Both the position numbers and the translations under genes were made by a program. From NCBI RefSeq assembly GCF_947172395.1, contig NC_069086.1:3380501-3444500 (forward strand): a DNA stretch of 64,000 nucleotides. Reading direction: 5' to 3'. Positions 55,801-64,000 of this stretch are shown piece after piece. Under the pieces are notes generated by a model. It saw only the letters and a program-made list of their open reading frames with translations, was not told the DNA's origin and did no database searches. How positions within the stretch are numbered: the stretch's first letter is position 1; every line of letters starts with the position of its first letter. The stretch comes from Bicyclus anynana. Its lineage: Eukaryota; Arthropoda; Insecta; Lepidoptera; Nymphalidae.

Positions 55801-56039
55801 TTTTATATACAGGAAGTAAATAAGATCAAGTATCCTAAGAATCTTACTTGAAGCCTCAGTTTATAAATATTTCATTCCAGATAACTTTCAACGGTCAAAG
55901 GAATAACTTCTTTTAAGGATTATTATTACTTTGAGAAAATATTTTTCTTTCACGGGTGTGAAATGCTTAAGATTTAAGTCATCTAAAAGATGTTTTGGCT
56001 CAGTAAATGTCGGGTTACTTTGTTTTTGACGTTAAAAGA

Positions 56040-56235
56040 TTTTTTCATTAATTCCTTTGACTAGCGGACATTCGTCATCCGCAAATGTTTGCGTGAATAT
56101 CAAACAAATATTATAATTGCGAAATTTTGGGTGGATGGATATATGGAGAGATGTTTTTTAATAAATCATTAAAACGGCTTAGCAGATCTGAGTGAAATTT
56201 AAGTCAGAAATAGATTATAGTCTGAATATTGAGTA
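56040..56235. mobile_element. Helitron-like remnants
   Basis: GACTAGCGGACATTCGTCAT (minus 3' end) and CAAATATTATAATTGCGAAA...GAAATAGATTATAGTCTGAA (plus 5' part) lie back to back. Confidence 0.5.
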
Positions 56236-56237
56236 AT

Positions 56238-56527
56238 TCATCATCAACCCGTATTCGGCTCACTGCTGAGCTCGAGTCTCCTCTCAGAATAAGAGGGGTT
56301 AGGCCAATAGGCCACGCTGGCCCAATGCGGATTGGGCCAGCGCGGCGTGCGAAAATTCTCTGGTATGCAGGTTTCTTCACGATGTTTTCTTTCACCGTTT
56401 AAGACACGTAATATTCAATTTCTTAAATTGCACACAACTGAAAAGTTGAAGGTTCATGCCCCGGACTGAATTCGAAACTACGCCCTCCAGATTCGAAGGC
56501 AGAGGTCATATCCACTGGGCTATCTCG
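56238..56527 (-). mobile_element. SINE-A
   Basis: CAACCCGTATTCGGCTCACT, CTCTCAGAATAAGAGGGGTT, TGGCCCAATGCGGATTGGGC, AACTGAAAAGTTGAAGGTTC, head ending GGGCTATCTCGG. A piece around 56310-56345 is rearranged. Confidence 0.9.
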
Positions 56528-56732
56528 GAATATTGAGTAATATGAGTAACAAATAGGCTAATTTTTATTAAACTAAACACTGCAGGGTTGTGGCACGATC
56601 GGAGATTTCGGATTTAATAAAATAATCCATCTCACAGTTGCTGTATTCTATCTTTAGAGAATTTTTTATCTTTGTGTTGGTGTATATTCATGCCTCGGAG
56701 TGTAGTTTTGATCATTAACAATAACATTAGAT

Positions 56733-56835
56733 ATTCAAAAGATTATCACCTTATGCCTGCCATCCACGTAACACCAGCGTGGTGGGCCTAAGCTCCAGAT
56801 CCCTTCTCCTATAAAGCTAGTAACAGGTTGTTAAT
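56733..56835 (+). repeat. SINE-D 3' fragment
   Basis: ATTATCACCTTATGCCTGCC, ACCAGCGTGGTGGGCCTAAG, CTCCAGATCCCTTCTCC; resembles the 3' part of 14540-14882. Confidence 0.45.
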
Positions 56836-56929
56836 GATAATTCCGTAACTGGCGCAGTTGACTCTTGTCATCTCAGTCTTGTTGACCGTGATTGACTTAG
56901 TGTAAGGAGCCTTTGTGCCAACCTGAAAT

Positions 56930-56982
56930 CTGAAAGGAGACTCGTGCTCAACAGTGAGTTGAATATGGGTTGTTAATGATGA
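56930..56982 (+). repeat. SINE-A short-form tail
   Basis: GAGACTCGTGCTCAACAGTG then AGTTGAATATGGGTTGTTAA TGATG; same tail type as 49619-49768. Confidence 0.65.
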
Positions 56983-57009
56983 AGCCTTTGTTGCATCATT
57001 AAGTCTTAT

Positions 57010-57185
57010 TGGCAGACGCCCGCCGTTACACTCGCGTAGTTCCCATGGGATAATGAGGATAAAGTTTAGTCTATGTCACTCACAAATAACGTAGCTTACT
57101 ATTGTTAAAGTAATTTCCAAAATCGGTTCAGTACATTCAGAGCTTACCCTCTATAACCTCACAAACTTTACCTCAATAATATTAG
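57010..57185 (-). mobile_element. Helitron-like fragment, second subfamily
   Basis: GCAGACGCCCGCCGTTACAC, TAGTTCCCATGGGATAATGA, AATCGGTTCAGTACATTCAG; matches 17208-17400. Confidence 0.6.
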
Positions 57186-57197
57186 TTTAAACAAACC

Positions 57198-57385
57198 TTT
57201 GTGCTGGAATGGCGACCCCGCACTAGTAAGCGCAGTTTTGGCTGACCCCCCACCAGGTGGACTGACGACATCAAGCGAGTCGCAGGGATTCGCTGGATGC
57301 AGGTGGCTCAGTATCGTGATGTTTGGAAGACCCTACAAAAGGCCTATGTCCTGCAGTGGACGTCCATAGGCTGATATGATGAAAC
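57198..57385 (+). pseudogene. LINE-C 3' end
   Basis: GTGCTGGAATGGCGACCCCG, CCCACCAGGTGGACTGACGA, TCAAGCGAGTCGCAGGGATT, GTCCTGCAGTGGACGTCCAT then GATATGATGA. Confidence 0.85.
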
Positions 57386-57403
57386 AAACCTTTATAATAT
57401 TTC

Positions 57404-57757
57404 TAGCGGACGGCCGCGACTTCGTCCGCGTGTAATTCAGTTTTTCACAAATCCCTCGGGAAACATGGATTTTTCCGGGATAAAAAATAGCCTATGTACT
57501 AATCCAGGCTATAGTATATCTATATTCCAAATTTCAGCAAATTCGGTTCAGTAGCTGAGGCGTGAAAGAGCAATAAACATTCATATCATCAAAGTCATCA
57601 GTTTTCGCAAATTGGGATAAAAACCGGGGTACCCTGTGTTAATCCAGAAAAAAATCTATTTCCATTCCAAATTTCAGTGAAATCGCTTCAATAGTAGCGG
57701 CGTTAAAGAGTAACAAACATCCATACAAACTGTCGCGTTTATATTATTAGTACGATA
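57404..57757 (-). mobile_element. Helitron-like element, compound
   Basis: TTTCTAGCGGACGGCCGCGA (3' hairpin), ACAAATCCCTCGGGAAACAT, then the core twice (TTCAGCAAATTCGGTTCAGT and TTTCAGTGAAATCGCTTCAA), ending CGCGTTTATATTATTAGTAC. Confidence 0.8.
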
Positions 57758-58007
57758 TTGCTTTGTTTTCGAAATAATAAGAGAAAATAAAACCAGATAT
57801 TACTACGATCAAATAGCTTTATTCAATCGAATATTCATAAATAATGTCATTTTTACACATTCATTATAATATTATATCATTTCTATTTACAAGATTTATT
57901 TACAGACACAATCTTAGCCATGTTACAAAAACTAGAAACGAAACAATTTTTTTTACAATTCTTTTATATGTATTTGTTAAAAATTAACTAATTTTAACAA
58001 AATATTT

Positions 58008-58196
58008 TATGTGGCTGGTGGAAGGTTTTGGCCGTGGCTAGTTACCACCCTACCGGCAAAGACGTACCGCCAAGCGATTTAGCGTTCCGGTACGATGTCG
58101 TGTAAAAAACTCCTAACAAATTAGCCCACTTCCATCTTAGATTGCATCATCACTTACCATCAGGTGGGATTGTAGTCAAGGGCTAACATGTAAAGA
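58008..58196 (+). mobile_element. SINE-B, head missing
   Basis: TGTGGCTGGTGGAAGGTTTT, GACGTACCGCCAAGCGATTT, CTCCTAACAAATTAGCCCAC, CAAGGGCTAACATGTAAAG and an A-rich tail. The tRNA-like head is absent. Confidence 0.88.
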
Positions 58197-58199
58197 ATA

Positions 58200-60235
58200 T
58201 AAAATAAAATAATAATAATAAATATTTTTACTGCGTTATTACATTCACGTGTGTGTGTTGCGGTGTGATTAAAATAAAAACAAATATGGTGCATAAGCCC
58301 AGCAGATCCTGTGTTTGATTTACATCTTGGATCAAATTCACGACCTAATAATAGGATTATGGCCTTACTAGAGTCAGGTCGCTCAGAAATTGCGATTCTG
58401 ACACCTGTCAATGTCTGAGTGGCTGGACTGTAATGCGGTTATCTCTGCATTGACACTGACTTACTTTCAAATTAGGTGAGCTACCTAGGTGAGCTATTTT
58501 AACATAAAAAATATAGATAACTAGACACTACTAATACTTTATTTACATTTTTTAATAAATATTATTTTTCAATTATTTATTCAACAACAAGTATTTTATT
58601 CAATCAATTTACCTATATATAATAGTAATGTACACATATTGTAGTATAAAATAATTATGCATTCATAATTCATCGCGACTCATAGGTTTTGTACAATAAG
58701 ACTATTTTAATATTTACATAATTGTTATACCTAACTTATTAAAATACTTTTATATTTGTCAGCCTATTTTGATAAACAGCCTAAAACCACTTCGATAATT
58801 CAATGTATAAAGGTCACTGCATACGGGGCGGGCTAAAGACGTCGATGGTAGTTATGTAATAACCAACGACATAATTACGGTACATAGACTCAATGATCAT
58901 TCGCTGGGCTCTCGAAACTGGCTGAAGATTAGAAAACTTGTCAAATAGTTGCTTTACGATTAGCATTGAGAACAACTTTCTCCGTCGTTTTTATTAAACG
59001 TAAATGAAATCTATACTAGGGCCTTAGTCAAGGTAAAATGCTTGTAATCTAAACTATAACGATGATTTTAAACGCTTTGATTCACGTCAATCACGTCACG
59101 TAAAGAGAAAAAACATATTCAATTGTCTGTGGTCTACGTATTGTCAATTTGCTTCTACTATGAATCGTAAGCGCAATAAATTTGAATTTGGCTACTACAA
59201 TTTATATTTGTACTAGGAATTTCGATGAACGAATAGATATCGTGGTTAATATGGCTACGACTTCTAATCGTTAGCGTCGATTACGTGACAGATCGAAATC
59301 AAACTTTGACTCCCATACATTTTTATGTTCGATCGTAGAAAGTCAACATGGCTAGAGTCCCAGTTTATATTTATGTTGTAATAACACAACGTCTTGTCGC
59401 CGCCTCAAGACGTATTTATAGTTTGTATTTTGTAAGAGATAAAAAACCCGTCCCGTCCGAGATAAAAACGCTACGTATGCAGCGAGCTTTAATTCTCATT
59501 ACATTTTACACAGAAAAAAAATAATACATAATAAAAACAAAGCATACTATTTTCATTATGAAAAACAAAAGAAAATAATTTTGTTAAAATGTAGGAAATA
59601 GCTTGTAATTATTAGAGCCTGACAAAAGCTTGTTATTAGAAAGGAAAAAAAAACAAGAATGAATTTATTATTTCATAAATTTTATAAGAAATTAATAATT
59701 AATGCTTGGTTTTATTACTTGACTGATTTGCCTCGTGGTTATTTTGGTGTAGTTGCGATCCCTCATTATAATTAATATCCAAACTTAAATATTATTTATG
59801 TAAATTTAATCCCACGCAATAATGAACTTTACATAACGGTTACTAAAACAGTTCGCGTGGAATAAACATAACTTTGGGAAACTTTAAAGTAGTTGCGAAA
59901 TACACATTTGAGTTTGGTAGTGGAATCCCTCAATTACTTTTACAACTATCTTTGCTTAAGTTCATAACCGCTAAATTCATTTGTGGATCATCATAGCTGG
60001 CTTAAAGTAAATATTAACATACTAACTCCTTAAGAATCGATTTTTCATAATATATAGCCCCCGGTATGAAAAAAATATGGGCAGTATAATTTAACGAACG
60101 AACGACAGCGCACACTTTTGTGCGCAACCTATTCTGCGCACCTTTCACTTTTCAGGCGTAAGTATTGAGACGAACAACAATGTGCAACGTACACCTATTT
60201 AGACAGTCGAACTGAAAAAGTAAACTCCACTTTTC
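58200..60235. other. AT-rich, largely repeat-free stretch downstream of the receptor exon
   Basis: Fewer recognisable mobile elements than any other 2-kb block here. On the minus strand it lies downstream of the receptor, so it could include 3' UTR, but no transcript evidence is available. Confidence 0.35.
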
Positions 60236-60242
60236 TTTTCTT

Positions 60243-60570
60243 GATCGTGTAAGTGCTGTAGGGTCCTTAATGGAACCTTAGCAGTGTCACCAGAGGTTTT
60301 GGGTGAGCCCAGAAGCATCGCCTGATGGGCGAGGCAGAAACAGAATATGTAGGCAGAACGACTCTCTAAGGGGGTCCTCTGAGATTCGGACCTCGGTTTA
60401 GAGGGCCTTTCTGAAAGGGTGTTTTGTCCTGAGTGTACAAGTCTGGGCGCCCTCGAGATCGTGGGTTAAACCCAACCCACGTCCGCATGACGTCAGATAT
60501 CCGGGACCTCGTGTTCGCCGGCTGTGTAGCTTGTGATTGTATTGCCTGGAAAGCATTGTCGGCTGTTATG
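60243..60570 (-). mobile_element. R7 retroelement, diverged copy
   Basis: GCAGTGTCACCAGAGGTTTT, GCCCAGAAGCATCGCCTGAT, ACGACTCTCTAAGGGGGTCC, ACCTCGTGTTCGCCGGCTGT, GAAAGCATTGTCGGCTG, in the same order as 30757-31110. Confidence 0.75.
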
Positions 60571-61459
60571 TTATCGTCAGGTGCAGAGTTACCTGTTAGT
60601 TAGTTAGTTAGTGTTACCTGTTCACAATAATAGTTTAGACGACTAGATTAATCTAAATGAATTTTGCACGTGAGTGTTTTTAAAGTAAATTTATGAAATT
60701 CAATATACATAGTATTAAGATGTCCTCATCACTACAGAGCTCAAATATACACAAATTAATTATATCTACCACGATTAATTTTATAGAATTTATATAAATT
60801 TCAAATACAAAGTTAAACAGATAAATTGTTATATGTTTAACTTTATATTTTACTCGTAAAGTTAAATTGTTAACTTTGACCTTTGAGCAAGATACGAGTT
60901 CTTGTTTAAAGGTCAGTATGGAATATAACGTAACCACGGAAAGTTTTCAGACCCCACAGGTTTTGAACGTAAACAACCCGTATATTGATATTGTAGCCGC
61001 AATCAGTCATCCGGATAACTGCCTAACTCATCAATATTGGCTGATAAATAAAAATTACAAGCTATAGCTTAAAATAAATAATTAAATATACACTGTTACT
61101 TACACAATAATCATAACCCTTCATTTTAGTCAGGGATCCCAAGAACATTTTGTACAGCTGATTACTAACAAGCTAATTTTTCGTGAGTAGCTTCATCTCG
61201 ATGAGACAATCAACTTTTTTATTTACGTAAATTCTTGATTCTGGTAGCTAAATGAGTATTTGGCTTTGATGTGCATAAAAAATGACTAGTAAGACTCAGT
61301 GAATGACTAGACTTTTCCAAGCTTGACAAAACAGTTTTTCGTACAACGTAAACATAAAAACATAAATCGAAACTGAATCCTTATTAATATGCGATTAAAA
61401 AAATATACCTTGTCTTTTGAAGCCACGATTTACCTATAGCTAAGCTAAAAGCGTACCTA
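60571..61459. other. No gene seen; probable 3' flank or UTR of the receptor
   Basis: AT-rich. A GTTAGTTAGTTAGTTAGTGT simple repeat lies at about 60596-60615. Opposing short frames at 60680-61067 are not credible genes. Confidence 0.35.
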
Positions 61460-61465
61460 TTTATT
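61460..61465 (-). terminator. Possible polyadenylation signal for the receptor gene
   Basis: AATAAA on the minus strand about 107 bases past the receptor stop codon. AATAAA is common by chance in AT-rich DNA, and a longer 3' UTR into 58-61 kb cannot be excluded. Confidence 0.3.
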
Positions 61466-61571
61466 TAAAGCTTTTTATAGTTTATACGAATTGAGATCGA
61501 ATGTTTCTATTCACTGAGAGCGCCCCGAGCCCCGGGTCAGACGTCGGTCGGACGCGCTCCCAGGGTGCGGG

Positions 61572-62475
61572 CTACCTCGCTGACTTACAGTATTGACACG
61601 ACAGAACCTTCTTGAACGCCTGTCTAAACACCTTATTGAATATCGTATAGAATATGGGATTGACCATCGAGCTCGCGTACCCTAACCACAGCACAAAGTC
61701 AAACACCCAACTCGAAATCCTCCGCTCACATTCAGGACACACCGCCGGCACCATGTTGAGGATAAAAAATGGCGCCCAAAGAACGACAAACGTAAAGAAC
61801 ACTACTCCGAGTACTTTCGTCGCTTTTTGTTCTAGACGCAAAATTCTCCCGTGTCGTGAGGAATTCCTTGATATGACGCTCGAGTTCCTCGAATGATGAG
61901 TTCGTGGTAATTGTCGTTGAGGAGTTGGATTTTGTTGCGGTTGAGGTCGATTGTTAATGGATCTTTGGTTCCGGATAGTTCTGACTGGCGTAGAAAGAGT
62001 TGTTCTTGCGCCACCGAAACTTGAACCCCGTCTAAACCTTCGCGCTTCCTCCCAAGTTACCATGGAAGACGCTCCGCGGCTGGATCTCCTGAAGTACGGA
62101 GTGGAAGGCTCGTCACCTTTCATGCCGTTTCGAGGATACCCATTGCATCCATTGATGTCTCCACCAGGGACAATTATCACTTCTGTTGTTTGACGCCTCG
62201 GGGGCGTGGAATCTGTCCCGAAATAAGGACAAGTGCATGGCGGTGGTAGCAGAAGCCCATCTTCAGAGCTTCTGGACTTTGTGGTCAATGTGACAGGAGC
62301 TAAGAGGCCATCATTGCTTTCGTCGTCTGATGCACTCCGAGGTCTGTTTATAGGATTATTTGGATCACCTGCGGATGACAGTCGTCGCTTGTCTTGGAGC
62401 ATGGAGGACGGTGAACTTGACGAGACGCTCAAGGATCCTGGAGTGAGCATCCCTCCACGCTCTGATATATTTGTC
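61572..62475 (-). CDS. 5-HT2B: 5-HT2-type serotonin receptor, terminal coding exon (partial gene)
   Basis: Last coding exon of a class A GPCR for serotonin, a plasma-membrane receptor expected to couple to Gq. Numbering from the in-frame Met at 62450, residues 1-200 are a Ser/Pro/Arg-rich stretch typical of intracellular loop 3, with RRxS-type phosphorylation motifs near 22-26, 121-124 and 140-144. TM6 spans about 211-234 with WAPFF at 225-229. Extracellular loop 3 has a CPEC pair (238-241). TM7 spans about 247-271 with NPIFY at 264-268. Helix 8 (FNKVFRQAFKKVL) is followed by CQYC, where Cys285 and Cys288 could be palmitoylated, and then a TAG stop. The Met is not the start: the frame is open for 8 more codons to a TTATTCTTGCAG acceptor, and the exon begins at 62475 in phase 1. 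TMs 1-5 are missing. The FFTFVVLWAPFF type of TM6 fits insect 5-HT2, and the TM7/helix 8 wording fits 5-HT2-beta best; the symbol is from recall and is not certain. Confidence 0.85.
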
Positions 62476-62490
62476 CTGCAAGAATAATAA
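62476..62490 (-). promoter_or_regulatory. Splice acceptor of the receptor terminal exon
   Basis: Reading the minus strand, a T-rich run ends in TTCTTGCAG directly before the open frame at 62475. This sets the exon edge, and the in-frame stretch between the acceptor and the first Met has no stop. Seen in sequence; use as an acceptor is inferred. Confidence 0.7.
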
Positions 62491-63112
62491 CTGTTAAATC
62501 TACCGAATTACGAATACATGTAGGTAAATATGAATGAATGTTTTATTTTTGATCGTTTTATCAAATAACATTTTATTGTGCTTATTAATTGTTTTTGATC
62601 AAGCGTCTTCTACTCGTAAGATTCTATTAATGATTTCTATAAACTAGACAAATGAATGAAATGTAAAGCATTTTAATGCAGCATTTAGGGTATTGCCCTG
62701 TACAGATTGAATAGCCCTTTTTTAGAGGATTTTCATCAATTATGGTTTTACTTCAAATTATTTTTATATTTTGTCATTTCTTACTTATTACTTTCTTATA
62801 ATTAAAATTTTATCTGATATATAATTTGCAAAAGTATTTACTTTCTCGAACAAATTATTATGAGTTACAGTTAGCATAAAATCTCATCAACTTTCAAGTG
62901 ATTTTGCCATTTTCTTACGCTTATAGGTGTCCTTTTACTTGAAGAATATATGACATTGCTTTAACAGACAAGAGGGGACTAGTACCTCAACCAGAGGTTG
63001 TCGCTGCGGTAGAGTTATTGAAACTTCTCAAATAGCTCACAGTATTCAGCAACCATATTATTAATTTCATGTTAGTTATTGTAACAACAACAAAAGCAGT
63101 ACATGGAACACA
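62491..63112. other. Intron sequence of the receptor gene (inferred)
   Basis: Upstream of the terminal exon on the minus strand. No further exon recognised. Confidence 0.45.
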
Positions 63113-63584
63113 TTAAGGTCGTAACTCATTAGAGCCACCCGGTACCCGACCCGCACCGCTTAGTATTCTTCGTATGGATTTGTATGGGCATGCGCTCACT
63201 ACATCAACTCCGTACCATCATCGGATCGCCTCGCTCGCGAGGTGTCTACGTGCAGAGTGGACCACTCGATGATAGGTAGATGTGACACGCACACCTATAG
63301 CCAAACGCGACTAGAGACTACTCGGAAATACGTTGACCACGCGAGGTTCACTGGTGACAACGCAGCGTCCAACCGTGGTCCATGTGTCGACTACAAGTGG
63401 ACGCCTAGCGACGAGGGCAGATGCTTCTGCGCTCAGGCGATACTTCTGCACTCGCCCAACCCAACCCGGTGTCGCCGTAGTAGTTCCGCAGGGAGCTATC
63501 GGCTCTTACTCAACATAAAAAAAAAATAGCGACGAGGCGTTGCGGGTCGGGTCCCGGGTGGCTTTAATGAGGTACGACCTTTAA
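63113..63584. mobile_element. MITE with TTAA flanks and ~43-bp inverted ends, carrying a nested R7 copy
   Basis: TTAA at 63113-63116, then GGTCGTAACTCATTAGAGCC ACCCGG...GACCCGC; at the right the complementary GCGGGTCGGGTCCCGGGTGG ...GGTACGACCT, then TTAA at 63581-63584. TTAA is the target of piggyBac-type elements. The centre holds an R7 fragment with its poly(A) tail, so the element is interrupted. Confidence 0.75.
63415..63529 (+). mobile_element. R7 retroelement with poly(A) tail, nested
   Basis: AGATGCTTCTGCGCTCAGGC, ACTCGCCCAACCCAACCCGG, GTAGTAGTTCCGCAGGGAGC, CTTACTCAACAT then a run of A. It is the reverse complement of the start of 30757-31110 and shows that this family ends in poly(A). 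Confidence 0.75.
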
Positions 63585-64000
63585 GCTACTAAATCTGTGG
63601 AGGCGGTAAATTTCGATGCGAACAAATAAATGCCAATTGTATACCCTCTATACGACGGCTTAGCCGCAGCGGAAGCTTCCAAGCCGCGTGACAGGCGCAA
63701 CATCTCCGCTCCGAAATGATGCAGTGCGCTCATGGCTGACGGAGCGGGCTCACTGTGCACACACAACACAATCTGAGCACAGACACACACAGAACACAAA
63801 CTAGGGGACATGGTAACACAAAAGCACAGATTCGGAAGATACACTCGACACAACTATTATGAAATACAAAAGTTGCATCCGTTAATTACGGTTTGTAAAC
63901 AAAACAATGCTTCTTTAGTATAATACAATTACTCGTATGCACGTTCCGAATACGTAATGAAAAGCAAACACAAGTGTTTAGTAAATTCATACGCGAATAA
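63585..64000. other. No gene seen
   Basis: Probably intron or upstream region of the receptor gene. An antisense frame at 63581-63853 starts inside the MITE edge and lacks a recognised domain. Confidence 0.4.

Noticed and set aside
60680..61067. Small membrane-protein gene on either strand
   Set aside because: Hydrophobic content reflects AT-rich codons, the frames overlap in opposite directions, and no start or splice context is convincing.
61654..62487. Plus-strand frames of 80-84 codons
   Set aside because: Antisense shadows of the serotonin-receptor exon.
63242..63529. 95- and 61-codon plus-strand frames
   Set aside because: Lie inside the TTAA-flanked MITE and its nested R7 fragment.

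Overview
This is eukaryotic, AT-rich, repeat-dominated DNA, most likely from a butterfly or moth. The organism call rests on recognising the repeat families: tRNA-headed SINEs with lepidopteran-type bodies, Helitron-like elements ending in a GC hairpin plus CTAGT, and 3' ends of lepidopteran LINEs. I could not run a database search. There are no bacterial features: no operons, no CRISPR array, no free-standing tRNA or rRNA gene.

Only one host gene segment is well supported. It is the last coding exon (minus strand, 61572-62475) of a 5-HT2-type serotonin receptor. It carries the end of a long intracellular loop 3, TM6, TM7 with NPxxY, helix 8 and the stop codon. An intron acceptor lies at its upstream edge, and the rest of the gene is beyond the right end of the window or in undetected exons. 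The remaining ~61 kb is best read as intergenic or intronic space filled by mobile-element debris.

Layout. 1-5 kb: a LINE 3' end, a solo LTR, and one copy each of SINE families A and B. 5-9 kb: a Helitron-like minisatellite fragment, a homopolymer-rich block, a degenerate BEL/Pao pol fragment and a ~38-bp tandem array. 10-20 kb: SINE-A fragments, several Helitron-like elements, a G-rich minisatellite, MITEs and a second solo LTR. 20-30 kb: two copies of a GCATGC-rich palindromic element plus SINE A and B copies. 30-40 kb: a poly(A)-tailed unclassified retroelement, a perfect hairpin, a 1.2-kb P-element-like transposon (8-bp target duplication, terminal inverted repeats, a THAP-like exon), a ~245-bp inverted repeat pair, and LINE pieces. 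40-52 kb: more SINE-A, Helitron-like elements, the long GCATGC element, a 275-bp MITE and duplicated LINE tails. 52-58 kb: a frameshifted LINE with an (ATT)n tail, a third tRNA-SINE family and Helitron fragments. 58-64 kb: largely non-repetitive AT-rich DNA, the receptor exon, and a MITE with TTAA flanks that itself contains a poly(A) retroelement insertion.

No repeat shown here looks autonomous. The BEL/Pao and LINE reverse transcriptases are truncated or frameshifted, and the P-like element keeps only a THAP-like first-exon remnant. The most unusual items are the P-element-like transposon, the GCATGC family, the nested TTAA-flanked MITE, the solo-LTR pair, and the recurrent perfect fold-backs within Helitron-like sequence.
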